Positions 1 to 7,502 of a stretch of DNA of 19,280 nt are shown one piece after another. The notes under the pieces are model-generated. The model did no database searches, was not told where the DNA came from, and saw nothing but the letters and a program-made list of their open reading frames with translations. Numbering within the stretch: the stretch's first letter is position 1; every line of letters begins with the position of its first letter. A program made the position numbers and the translations under genes. Source of the stretch: DASULK01 sp036278255. Its GTDB lineage: Bacteria > Actinomycetota > Actinomycetes > Mycobacteriales > Micromonosporaceae. Location of the stretch: NCBI GenBank assembly GCA_036278255.1, contig DASULK010000202.1:1-19280 (forward strand). The letters run 5' to 3'.

Positions 1-295
1 AAAGCGCCAAGATCAACTATCGACTCGCCGGAGACGACGTGGGCCGCCTGTACGCGCTGCTGCGCGACGTGGCCGGCGCCCGCTCGGCCGAGACCGCCGC
101 AGCCCGCGAGGCCTACCTGGGCGCCGACGACACCCAGGCCATCAACCGTGACGAACTGCTGCACCGATTGCAGGCCGGGAAGCTGATCGCCGTTGACGTC
201 CGCCCCGGCGAGGAGTACGCCGCCGGGCCGTCCGTCTGGTTGACGGGATGCTCGAATGGCGCCTGGCCGACCTGCCGGTCAAGGCGGTGATCTGA
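1..295 (+). pseudogene. ArsR-type regulator with rhodanese domain, 3' part, broken by an internal deletion
   Basis: The reading frame enters from outside the window (frame starting at base 3) and reads like the end of an ArsR winged helix (KINYRLAGDDVGRLYALLRDVA), then a linker, then the start of a rhodanese domain (ELLHRLQAGKLIAVDVRPGEEYAAG). Right after EEYAAG, at about base 227, the sequence jumps to the rhodanese C-terminus (AVRLVDGMLEWRLADLPV), but in another frame, ending at a TGA at 293-295. The original frame instead runs into junk and stops at 288-290. Comparison with the usual ArsR–rhodanese layout suggests about 50 residues are missing, including the active-site cysteine loop. In this family the HTH senses metals or redox and the rhodanese handles sulfane sulfur. 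This copy can make at most a regulator with a dead tail. The upstream HTH is not visible, so DNA binding may or may not survive. Confidence 0.8.
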
Positions 296-552
296 TGGAG
301 TCGGCCCCGGGGCGCACCGCCCCCATCACCGTCTACAGTCGGCCGGGCTGCCCCTTCTGCTTCCTGCTGCGCCGCGGCCTGCGCCGCCGCGGCCTCACCT
401 TCATCAAGATCAACATCTGGGACGATCCGGCGGCGGCGGCCACGGTCCGAGCCGTCGCCGACGGCAACGAAACTGTACCCACCGTCCATGTTGCCGGAGA
501 ATGGCTGGTGAATCCCCGTGCCGAGCAGGTAGCGCGACTCGCCCGGGCGTAA
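295..552 (+). CDS. Glutaredoxin-like protein (mycoredoxin type)
   Basis: The product has 85 residues with a thioredoxin fold: beta strand ITVYSRPG, redox motif CPFC at residues 19-22, the TVP cis-proline motif at 60-62, and a C-terminal GEWLVNP segment. This matches actinobacterial mycoredoxins, small cytosolic oxidoreductases that reduce mycothiol mixed disulfides. The ATG at 295 is preferred over an in-frame start at 256, because 295 begins just before the glutaredoxin fold and overlaps the TGA of the former rhodanese frame (TGATG). Such an overlap points to translational coupling with the upstream ArsR–rhodanese gene. After the upstream frameshift, ribosomes in the shifted frame stop at 288-290, only a few bases earlier, so coupling may persist. 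The motif is CPFC rather than the more common CPYC or CGYC; this is a minor variant. The substrate is not known. Confidence 0.85.
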   Translation: MESAPGRTAPITVYSRPGCPFCFLLRRGLRRRGLTFIKINIWDDPAAAATVRAVADGNETVPTVHVAGEWLVNPRAEQVARLARA

Positions 553-608
553 GGCACCGCATCGGCAACGGGTCGGCGGTAGCGGGTGCGAACAGAGAGG
601 ACACTCCG

Positions 609-1325
609 GTGGGTGCACGCTTCGAGGAGCTTGACTGGCGCGAAACCGAGATCGGCGCGATCAGCCTGCGGCGGCGGTTCGATCCGTTCTTCCGCAGCGA
701 GGTATACGAGGTCAAACTCGATGATGCGTTCCTCATGTCGAGCCTCTTCACCGTGGCCGAGATCGAACTTGCCCGGCTCGGCTTGGCTGAGCTGTCCGGC
801 AGCGACTTCGATGTCGCTGTGGGAGGTCTCGGGCTCGGCTACACCGCGCGGACGGTGCTGGAGGATCAGCGGGTACGGTCACTGACGGTGGTAGAGGCGC
901 TCGGTGCGGTCATCGGGTGGCACCAACGTCAACTCCTACCGTTTGCCACCGAGTTGACGTCGGATCCACGCAGCCGGCTGGTCCGCGGGGACTTCTTCAC
1001 CCTGACCGCGAGCGAGACCGGTCTTGATCCTGACACGCCCAACCGGCGTTTCCACGCTGTCCTGCTGGATATCGACCACTCACCACGCCACGTCCTGCAC
1101 CCGGCACACGCTGCCTTGTATACGCCCGCGGGGCTACAGCGCCTCGCTCGCCACCTGTACCCGCGGGGCGTATTCGCACTCTGGTCCAACGATCCGCCCG
1201 ACGCAGATTTCACCGCTGCTCTCAACACCGTTTTCGCCCGTTCCCAGGCACACGTCGTCAGCTTCCCCAACCCCTTGCAAAAACGTGAGGCGACGAACAC
1301 CGTCTATGTATCCCGATTGGCGTGA
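609..1325 (+). CDS. Spermidine-synthase-like (class I SAM-methyltransferase fold) protein
   Basis: The product has 238 residues. A glycine-rich nucleotide loop, GGLGLGYTA, lies at about 72-80. An acidic residue ends the next strand (VVEAL, 94-98), and LLDIDHSP at 152-159 sits where aminopropyltransferases have their aspartate motif. This is the layout of SpeE-like proteins that bind SAM or decarboxylated SAM. Whether it makes a polyamine is not shown, because many actinobacterial members are orphan methyltransferase-like proteins. The GTG at 609 is chosen because GAGAGG lies 8 bases upstream and homology-like sequence begins there (GARFEELDW). An in-frame ATG at 501 would overlap the glutaredoxin gene and add low-complexity residues. 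The gene sits 56 bases after the glutaredoxin on the same strand, so the two could be co-transcribed. It ends convergent to the GH65 gene with no strong terminator hairpin in the 42-base gap. Confidence 0.7.
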   Translation: MGARFEELDWRETEIGAISLRRRFDPFFRSEVYEVKLDDAFLMSSLFTVAEIELARLGLAELSGSDFDVAVGGLGLGYTARTVLEDQRVRSLTVVEALGAVIGWHQRQLLPFATELTSDPRSRLVRGDFFTLTASETGLDPDTPNRRFHAVLLDIDHSPRHVLHPAHAALYTPAGLQRLARHLYPRGVFALWSNDPPDADFTAALNTVFARSQAHVVSFPNPLQKREATNTVYVSRLA

Positions 1326-1367
1326 CCTCGCCGGCCCTGGCCCCTCATGGCAAAGCTGATGCGATGA

Positions 1368-4300
1368 TCACATTGCCGGGACCGCCGGCTTCAGGGCAAT
1401 GGACCTCTGCTCGCCGGCCTCGAGACGCAACGGCGGCTGACCCGCCACCCGTACAGTGATCGGCGCGGCGGCGCAGGGTGAGGCGACGAGAGCCAGAACG
1501 CTCTGGTCGGCGGTGACGTGCACCTGCTGACCGCGATAGGTCAGCAAGGTGTGCAATTTGCTGACCTCCCGCGGCAACCGCGGGTTGAACCAGAGCGCAT
1601 CCTCGCGGATCTCCACCCCCAGATAGCAGCGCTCGGCCAGGTCGAGGGTTCCGGCCATGGCACCGAGGTGAATCCCCTCGCGGGTGCTGCCGCTCTTACT
1701 GTCGCCGAGGTCAGCCGCCAGGGCCTCCATGAAGTAGTCCCAGGAGATGGCCCGCCCGGCCCGTGCATGCACCCAGGCATGCACCACCCGGCTGAGGGTG
1801 GAGCCGTGGCTAACCCGGCCGGAGTAGAAGTCGACGGTACGGGGCAGCGCCGCCCGGGGCCACGGATAGCCGAGACCGGCAAGCAGCTCGCGGAGCTCCT
1901 CGGCGGAGAGGAGATAGAGCAGCATCAGCACGTCGGCCTGCTTACCGATCCGGTAGCGGTTGGGGGAGTCCCCCTCCGCGGCCAGGATCAGATGCAGCCG
2001 GCTGATGTCGCCGTACCGGGCAAGGTATCCGGAGACATCGAACTCGCGCAGGTCGGCGTACCCATCGAACTGGCTGATGATCTGCGCGCCGTGCCACGGC
2101 ACGTACATGCGGGTGGTGATCCTCCTCCACCGGACGCGTTCCTGCTCGCCGAGGCCTAGCAGATCGGTCAGATCGGGGCCGTAATGACAGGCGAGCAAGT
2201 CAGCCACATCCAGGGCACGGCGCAGCAGCCACACGGTCATCACATTGGTGTAGGCATTGTTGGCCAGGCCGGGCACGTCGGTCCCCGGATACGCGTCATG
2301 GAGTTCGTCCGGCCCCATGACCCTGGTAATCTCGTATCGGCCGGTTGTCGGATTCTCCCGCACCAGGTCGGCGAAGAAGCGGGCGATCTCCAGTATCAGC
2401 TCCGCCCCATAGGTGTACAGGAAGTTCACGTCGGCGGTGGCCTGGTAGTACTGCCACACGGAGTAGGCAATCGCCAGGCCGACGTGCCGCTGGTAGGCCG
2501 TGCGGTCCGGCATCCACCGGCGGGTCCGCGGGTTGTACACCTCACTCGGCGTCTCCTCCCGGCCGTCGCTGCCGGATTGCCAGGGGAAGAGCGCCCCCTG
2601 GTATCCGGCCGCGGCGGCGGCACGACGCGCCGCATCCAGCCGTCGCCAACGGTAGAGAAGCAATGCCCGGCTCACCTCGGGCAGGTGCAGTGCGAGAGCG
2701 CGGTGCACGAACACCTCGTCCCAGAAGATGTGGCCGTGGTAGCCCTCCCCGTGCAGGCCACGTGCGCCGACCCCGGCATCGAGGTCGACGACGTTCGGCG
2801 ACGTGGAGGCCAGGAGATGGAAGGTGTGCAGGTTCAACGCCAGCACCGTCGCCGAACTGCTGGTATGCAACTCGACGCGGCTACGTTCCCACAGTCGCCG
2901 CCACGCCCGTACGTGCGCGGTGAGCAGGTCGGTGAACGAGCCGACCTGGGCCACCGCCTGCCGAGCCGCCGCGACCGGCTCGGTGATCCCGCGATCACGG
3001 GAGGTGTAGTACGCGGCCGCCTTCTGCACTCGTACCGGCTCGCCTTCACGGATCGGGATAATGTACGTCTCCTGGGGCCGGGCGCGAGCCATCGTCGCAC
3101 GTCGGCAGGGGCCATCCGGCGCACCACCGGCCGGGCGCACCCGGGTACGGGTGGCCACGCCGACATCGACGCGGGACTGGCTGGTACGCATGCGCAACCA
3201 CAGCCCGCCTGAACCGTCGCGCCCCTGCCCTTCCGGAAACAGGTGATGACCCGCCAGCGGCTCGTACTCGGCGACCTGCCCGTTGGTCACCCGGCCGTCA
3301 ACTGCGGAACGTACCTGCAGGGTGCCCGACCAGTTCTCGGCGACAAAGGTCATCTCCAGCGCGGCCAGGTGCGGTGCCGCCATCGACACCAGCCGCTTCG
3401 ATACGACGGTGGTCGCCCGGCCATGCCCGTCGACATGCCGGTAGCGGTGGTGCAGCACGCCCGCACGAAGGTCCAGGCTCTGCCGGTAGTCGCTGATCCC
3501 GGGACCGCTGGGCAGCACCCACGGAGCGGCTTCCGGGCGCCACTGCAGCAGCAGCCAGTTCGGCAGGTTGACCAGGCTCTCGTCCTCATGGATGTGACCG
3601 TGCACGCGGCTGCGCAGACGGTTGAAGATTCCGGCAAGGTAGGTGCCCGGGTAGTGCCGCTGGTCGGCGACGGCCTCCGATGCGGCACCGCGGGTGGCGA
3701 GGTAGCCGTTGCCGAGCGTGCAGAGCGTCTCCCGGACCCCCTCGGCGTCGGGGTCGACACCGGTGTAGTCCAACAGCCAGCCGGCCTGTTCGGCTGCCGG
3801 GCTGACAGGCCGCAGCGGCTGCCACCAGCGGCGCCGCCCCGCCTCCCGGTCAACCTGCAGAGCCGACACGCCGGTCAGCACCGCATCCGCGCCATACCGG
3901 CACAGCTCGGCTTCGCGCACACCGCTGCGGTCGACGCCGACGACCAGGCCGAACCCGCCCCGGCAGGCTGCCTGGACCCCCTCGGTCGTACCGGCAAGCA
4001 CCGCGGCCCGAGCCGGATGCACCCCTGACAGCTGTGCTGCCCGCAGCAGCAGGGCCGGATCAGGTGGGGCGGCCAGCCGTTCCCGCTCGGCATCGTCCGC
4101 GTCGACGATGACCGCAACCCGCTGAGCCACCCCACGGGCCAGCAGCTCCGCACGTGTGTACCGGGTACTCGTCAGCGCCGCGGCCACACCCGCCTCCCCC
4201 AGTCGGGCCAGCAGATCTGCCGCGCCGTCAAAGCCGGCCCCCCGGTCCGCCGGCTGCGGGTCCGGCCGGGGCAGGCTCCCGTTTTCCAGCAGCACCCCGT

Positions 4301-4373
4301 CCGGGTCGAGCAACACCGCATCGAGCCGCTCAACCGGCAGGCGAAGAAGAGATGGCTGAGGCATGACGGGCAC
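1368..4373 (-). CDS. GH65 family glycoside phosphorylase/hydrolase with N-terminal degenerate HAD domain
   Basis: This is a 1001-residue fusion. Residues 15-170 are HAD-like, with nucleophile motif LLDPDGVL (D23, D25) and a motif II threonine/serine near 68-70. Residues from about 195 are a GH65 protein: super-sandwich domain, then an (alpha/alpha)6 barrel with FWDEVF (550-555) and RVMGPDELHDAY, whose E690 matches the catalytic acid of maltose/trehalose phosphorylases. GH65 enzymes of this kind cleave alpha-glucosides such as trehalose, maltose or kojibiose with phosphate, giving beta-glucose 1-phosphate. A fused beta-phosphoglucomutase would convert that to glucose 6-phosphate. Here the HAD part lacks the usual motif III lysine (AAPPDP replaces KPxPD) and the motif IV acidic pair (AGTTEG), and its cap is only about 30 residues. 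It may be structural only. The start is uncertain: GTG 4373 or ATG 4364, neither with a clear Shine-Dalgarno. Substrate cannot be read from the sequence. The gene is divergent from the copper ATPase. Confidence 0.85.
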   Translation of the reverse strand: MPVMPQPSLLRLPVERLDAVLLDPDGVLLENGSLPRPDPQPADRGAGFDGAADLLARLGEAGVAAALTSTRYTRAELLARGVAQRVAVIVDADDAERERLAAPPDPALLLRAAQLSGVHPARAAVLAGTTEGVQAACRGGFGLVVGVDRSGVREAELCRYGADAVLTGVSALQVDREAGRRRWWQPLRPVSPAAEQAGWLLDYTGVDPDAEGVRETLCTLGNGYLATRGAASEAVADQRHYPGTYLAGIFNRLRSRVHGHIHEDESLVNLPNWLLLQWRPEAAPWVLPSGPGISDYRQSLDLRAGVLHHRYRHVDGHGRATTVVSKRLVSMAAPHLAALEMTFVAENWSGTLQVRSAVDGRVTNGQVAEYEPLAGHHLFPEGQGRDGSGGLWLRMRTSQSRVDVGVATRTRVRPAGGAPDGPCRRATMARARPQETYIIPIREGEPVRVQKAAAYYTSRDRGITEPVAAARQAVAQVGSFTDLLTAHVRAWRRLWERSRVELHTSSSATVLALNLHTFHLLASTSPNVVDLDAGVGARGLHGEGYHGHIFWDEVFVHRALALHLPEVSRALLLYRWRRLDAARRAAAAAGYQGALFPWQSGSDGREETPSEVYNPRTRRWMPDRTAYQRHVGLAIAYSVWQYYQATADVNFLYTYGAELILEIARFFADLVRENPTTGRYEITRVMGPDELHDAYPGTDVPGLANNAYTNVMTVWLLRRALDVADLLACHYGPDLTDLLGLGEQERVRWRRITTRMYVPWHGAQIISQFDGYADLREFDVSGYLARYGDISRLHLILAAEGDSPNRYRIGKQADVLMLLYLLSAEELRELLAGLGYPWPRAALPRTVDFYSGRVSHGSTLSRVVHAWVHARAGRAISWDYFMEALAADLGDSKSGSTREGIHLGAMAGTLDLAERCYLGVEIREDALWFNPRLPREVSKLHTLLTYRGQQVHVTADQSVLALVASPCAAAPITVRVAGQPPLRLEAGEQRSIALKPAVPAM

Positions 4374-4476
4374 CGTGACGCGACGTACCCGGAAAACGAG
4401 GCCTCAAATCCGGTAACTCCTGCCCTGCTTTCCCGGCCTGCGCGATAGTTGCATCAGCCGGGGGAAAGCGGGCGAG
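4374..4476. promoter_or_regulatory. Divergent promoter region between GH65 gene and copper ATPase
   Basis: This 103-base gap must hold the promoters of both divergent genes. It contains an imperfect inverted pair, TACCCGGA and TCCGGTA, around 4385-4413. GGGGAAAG near 4461 is a possible distant ribosome binding site for the ATPase. I see no convincing CsoR or CueR operator. Confidence 0.4.
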
Positions 4477-6606
4477 ATGCGGAAGCACGGCGAGCACAGA
4501 CCGCCGACCGAGCATCATCACGATGATCACGGCGAGCATGCGGGAAGGGGACATCCTGCCGGCGATGGCAGCCCCGAACGCCACGACGGTGGCCCGCACC
4601 GGGTGCAGGACAAACACGCCGGGCATGATCCAGCGGCGTTCCGCCGTAAGTTCTGGCTGAGTCTGGCGCTCACGATCCCGATCGTGCTCACCAGCCGGCT
4701 GGTCATGGACTGGCTGGGCTACTCCCTGACCTTCCCCGGGGTCTCCCTCATCGGACCGGTGCTGGGTTCGGTGGTTTTTTTCTACGGCGGATGGCCCTTT
4801 TTGGTGGGTGCGGTCCGAGAGATACGGGGTCGGGCACCCGGCATGATGCTACTGATCGGAATGGCGATCACCGTCGCCTACCTCGCCTCGCTCGCCACCA
4901 CCGCCGGTGTCTTCCAACTGGATTTCTGGTGGGAGTTGTCCGCGCTGGTGACCATCATGCTGCTCGGGCACTGGCAGGAGATGAAGGCCATCGGCCAGGC
5001 ACGAGGGGCCCTGGCGGCGCTGGCCGAACTCCTGCCCGATGATGCCGAACGGGTCACCGCGGACGGCCAGGTGCAGCGGGTCGCGCTCGGCGATCTCCGG
5101 CTCGGTGACGTCGTGCTGGTCCGTCCCGGCGCGCGCGTGCCCGCGGACGGGCACATCGTGGACGGCTCCGCCGAACTGGACGAATCCATGATCACTGGCG
5201 AGTCCCGGCCGGTTCCCCGCAGCGTCGGTGGCCGGGTCGTCGCCGGCACGGTCGCCACCGACTCTGCGATCCGTATCCAAGTCGACGCGGTTGGCGAGGA
5301 CACGGCGCTCGCCGGCGTTCAACGCCTCGTCGCCCAGGCTCAGCAGGCCGGCGGCCGCGCCCAGGACCTCGCGGACCGGTTCGCTGGCGCACTCTTCTAC
5401 ATCGCCACCGCCACCGCGGTGGTCAGCCTCGTGGTCTGGTGGTCCTTCGGTGATCTCGGCCGGGCCGTCGTCCGCACCATCACCGTCCTGGTGATCTCCT
5501 GCCCCCACGCTCTCGGCCTGGCCATCCCGCTGGTCATCGCCCTATCGACGGCGGTGGCGGCAAAGTCCGGCATTCTGGTCAAGAACCGCCTGGCCCTCGA
5601 GCGGATGCGTACCGTCGACGCCGTGCTGTTCGACAAGACCGGCACCCTCACTAAAGGCACGCACATCGTCACCGGCATCGCCGCCGCCGATGGGGTGGCG
5701 GAGCACGAGGTGCTGCGGCTGGCCGCCGGAGTCGAGGCCGACAGTGAGCACCCGCTCGCCCGCGCCATCGTCGCCGCCGCCGAACACGAGTCCGTCCCGC
5801 AGGGAACCGATTTCCGGTCCCGGCCCGGGCGTGGCGTCCAAGCCACCATCGACGGGAAGGTGTACGCGGTTGGCGGGCCGGCACTGCTGCGGGAAGTGAA
5901 CGCTCAGGTCCCCGATGACCTCACCCGGTCCACCGAGAGCTGGTCGGGACGGGGGGCCTCGGTTCTCTACGTCCTCCAGTTGGACGGTTCGCCGCCCCGG
6001 GTACTGGGCGCCCTCGCCCTCGAGGACGAGGTGCGCCCGGAAGCCCGACAGGCCATCGCCGAACTGCGGCAACTCGGCGTCAAGAAGATCGCGATGATCA
6101 CCGGTGATGCACGACCGGTCGCCGAGGCGGTCGCAGCCGATCTGGGATTCCAACCCGGTGTCGACGAGATCTTCGCCGAGGTCCTGCCCGCCGACAAGGA
6201 CGACATCGTCGCCGGCCTGCAGTCCCGCGGGCTGACCGTGGCCATGGTCGGCGACGGTGTCAACGACGCCCCCGCCCTGGCCCGCGCCGATGTCGGCATC
6301 GCCATCGGTGCCGGCACCGATGTCGCCATCGAGACGGCGGGCGTGGTCCTCGCCTCCTCCGATCCTCGCGGGGTCAGCGCCACCGCCCGGCTCTCCCAGG
6401 CCTCCTACCGAAAGATGATCCAGAACCTGGCCTGGGCCGCCGGCTACAACGTCATCGCCATTCCGGCTGCCGCCGGCGTCTTCGCCGGAGCCGGCTTCAC
6501 CCTCAGCCCGGCCGCCGCAGCGGTGCTCATGTCGGCCTCGACCATCGTCGTCGCGCTCAATGCGCAGACGCTGCGTCGGGTACGCCTGGCCCCCGGAGCG
6601 CAGTGA
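4477..6606 (+). CDS. copB: P1B-3 type copper-translocating ATPase (CopB family)
   Basis: The product is a 709-residue membrane pump. A histidine-rich cytosolic tail fills residues 4-50 (HHHDDH and several single His), replacing the CxxC metal-binding domain of CopA-type pumps. Visible P-type motifs are TGES (240-243, actuator), CPH (342-344, metal-site helix), phosphorylated D386 in DKTGT, HP (425-426, nucleotide domain), TGD (about 542-544) and MVGDGVNDAPAL (590-601). The last helices carry NLAWAAGYN and MSASTIVVALNA, typical of the P1B-3 subgroup. CPH together with the His-rich tail indicates copper (Cu2+ or Cu+) export rather than Zn/Cd, silver also being possible. No CsoR, CopZ or CopA gene is adjacent. 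The start at 4477 keeps the His-rich tail; a GGGGA lies rather far upstream (11 bases). A doxX gene follows 216 bases later on the same strand, but with its own putative regulatory region. Confidence 0.9.
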   Translation: MRKHGEHRPPTEHHHDDHGEHAGRGHPAGDGSPERHDGGPHRVQDKHAGHDPAAFRRKFWLSLALTIPIVLTSRLVMDWLGYSLTFPGVSLIGPVLGSVVFFYGGWPFLVGAVREIRGRAPGMMLLIGMAITVAYLASLATTAGVFQLDFWWELSALVTIMLLGHWQEMKAIGQARGALAALAELLPDDAERVTADGQVQRVALGDLRLGDVVLVRPGARVPADGHIVDGSAELDESMITGESRPVPRSVGGRVVAGTVATDSAIRIQVDAVGEDTALAGVQRLVAQAQQAGGRAQDLADRFAGALFYIATATAVVSLVVWWSFGDLGRAVVRTITVLVISCPHALGLAIPLVIALSTAVAAKSGILVKNRLALERMRTVDAVLFDKTGTLTKGTHIVTGIAAADGVAEHEVLRLAAGVEADSEHPLARAIVAAAEHESVPQGTDFRSRPGRGVQATIDGKVYAVGGPALLREVNAQVPDDLTRSTESWSGRGASVLYVLQLDGSPPRVLGALALEDEVRPEARQAIAELRQLGVKKIAMITGDARPVAEAVAADLGFQPGVDEIFAEVLPADKDDIVAGLQSRGLTVAMVGDGVNDAPALARADVGIAIGAGTDVAIETAGVVLASSDPRGVSATARLSQASYRKMIQNLAWAAGYNVIAIPAAAGVFAGAGFTLSPAAAAVLMSASTIVVALNAQTLRRVRLAPGAQ

Positions 6607-6822
6607 GCGCCCTCCCTTCGAGTTCGCGCTGGCACCAGCCAGTTCCACAGCGGCTTTGATCCCATCCGTTACGGGCAGGTAGTCAACAGGCCCGGGCAGG
6701 AGGGGTCCAAAGTCCCGGACCAGACCGGACCGGCGGCCCTGCCACCAACCCGGCCCGATCACGTCGAATAGAGGTAGCTCCGGACGACAGGGCCGCAGCA
6801 ACACGGAAGGGACGTGAGGACC
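6607..6822. promoter_or_regulatory. Upstream region of doxX-like gene
   Basis: This is a 216-base non-coding stretch between the copper ATPase and the doxX-like gene. It contains the DosR-like palindrome listed separately, followed directly by CGGACC repeated at short spacing (about 6716-6732), and an AT-richer patch (CGAATAGAGG, about 6764-6773) that could be a -10 region. Nothing here looks like a conserved small gene, and no good terminator hairpin follows the ATPase stop. Confidence 0.45.
6703..6716. promoter_or_regulatory. DosR/DevR-like palindromic box
   Basis: The 14-mer GGGTCCAAAGTCCC is close to the actinobacterial DosR (DevR) core GGGACTWWAGTCCC. The right half AGTCCC is exact and the left half differs at two bases. 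Its centre lies about 113 bases upstream of the doxX ATG, a plausible activator position. DosR governs the hypoxia, NO and redox dormancy response in mycobacteria, and similar boxes occur in streptomycetes. No dosR or dosS gene is in the window, so the assignment rests on the motif only. Confidence 0.45.
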
Positions 6823-7410
6823 ATGACCGCAACACTCGAGCGGACCACCACCGTCAACACCACCGCTCCGACGGTCAACCAGCCGGCCGCCGCAACCCGG
6901 CAGACCGGCAAAGAAACCCGCCGGCAGAAGGCCACCCGCCACGTCTGGGCGGTAGTCCGACTCGCACTCGGCTGGACCTTCCTCTGGGCCTTCCTCGACA
7001 AAACCTTCGGACTCGGCCACGCCACCGAAACCAAAGACGCCTGGATCAACGGCGGAAACCCCACCTACGGATTCCTGAAATTCGGCGCCGCCGGACCCTT
7101 CCAAGACTTCTACAACACCATCGCCGGCGCCGCCTGGGCCGACTGGCTCTTCATGGCCGGCCTCGCCGGCATCGGCACCGCCCTCATCCTCGGCATCGGA
7201 ATCCGCATCGCCGCCGTCACCGGCGCCCTACTCAACATCATGATGTGGACCGCCGTCCTCCCCCCAGCCAACAACCCCTTCCTCGACGACCACCTCATCA
7301 ACGCCGCCATCCTCACCGGACTCGCCCTCGCCGCCGCCGGCAACACCCTCGGCCTCGGCAAACACTGGGCCAGACTGCCCCTCATCCAACGAATGCCCTG
7401 GCTCAAGTAA
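6823..7410 (+). CDS. DoxX/DoxD-family integral membrane protein
   Basis: The product has 195 residues. A hydrophilic, threonine- and charge-rich tail (1-40) is followed by about four hydrophobic helices near 42-60, 103-125, 127-147 and 158-176. The segments GWTFLWAFLDKTFGLGHAT and NGGNPTYGFLKF are typical of the DoxX/DoxD family, whose characterised members include a subunit of thiosulfate:quinone oxidoreductase and membrane partners in redox defence. The biochemical role of this member is unknown. The ATG at 6823 is chosen over GTG 6814 because GGAAGGGA ends 10 bases upstream, whereas it would lie too close to 6814. Codon use is unusual: third positions are almost all C, or A in Gly and Pro codons, with few G, unlike neighbouring genes. 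This may mark high expression. A DosR-like box lies upstream and a strong hairpin downstream, so it is probably a single-gene transcript. Confidence 0.8.
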   Translation: MTATLERTTTVNTTAPTVNQPAAATRQTGKETRRQKATRHVWAVVRLALGWTFLWAFLDKTFGLGHATETKDAWINGGNPTYGFLKFGAAGPFQDFYNTIAGAAWADWLFMAGLAGIGTALILGIGIRIAAVTGALLNIMMWTAVLPPANNPFLDDHLINAAILTGLALAAAGNTLGLGKHWARLPLIQRMPWLK

Positions 7411-7431
7411 CAGCGACAACACCAACAACCA

Positions 7432-7460
7432 AGCGGGCCGGGCACCACGCCCGACCCGCT
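7432..7460 (+). terminator. Hairpin terminator after doxX-like gene
   Basis: The arms AGCGGGCCGGGC and GCCCGACCCGCT pair over 12 positions with one C·A mismatch around a 5-base loop (ACCAC). It starts 22 bases after the doxX stop. There is no long T-run, as is common in high-GC actinobacteria. It lies in the convergent gap with the SDR gene and could end transcripts from both sides. Confidence 0.8.
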
Positions 7461-7502
7461 TGCATCGCTTGCCGTGCCGGATCATGCGCCGCGCCCTGCC
7501 CG

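Noticed and set aside
142..751. Minus-strand frames opposite the glutaredoxin and spermidine-synthase-like genes
   Set aside because: They are arginine-rich products without motifs, antisense to supported genes.
2184..4028. Two long plus-strand frames within the GH65 gene
   Set aside because: They are antisense to a gene with catalytic motifs and have no recognisable domains.
6628..6639. GCTGGCACCAGC after the copper ATPase as a terminator
   Set aside because: The stem is only 5 bp with a two-base centre, too short for a stable hairpin.
5542..7104. A 520-codon minus-strand open frame across the copper ATPase end and doxX
   Set aside because: It runs antisense to well-supported genes, and its glycine/aspartate-rich product is typical of GC-driven shadow frames.
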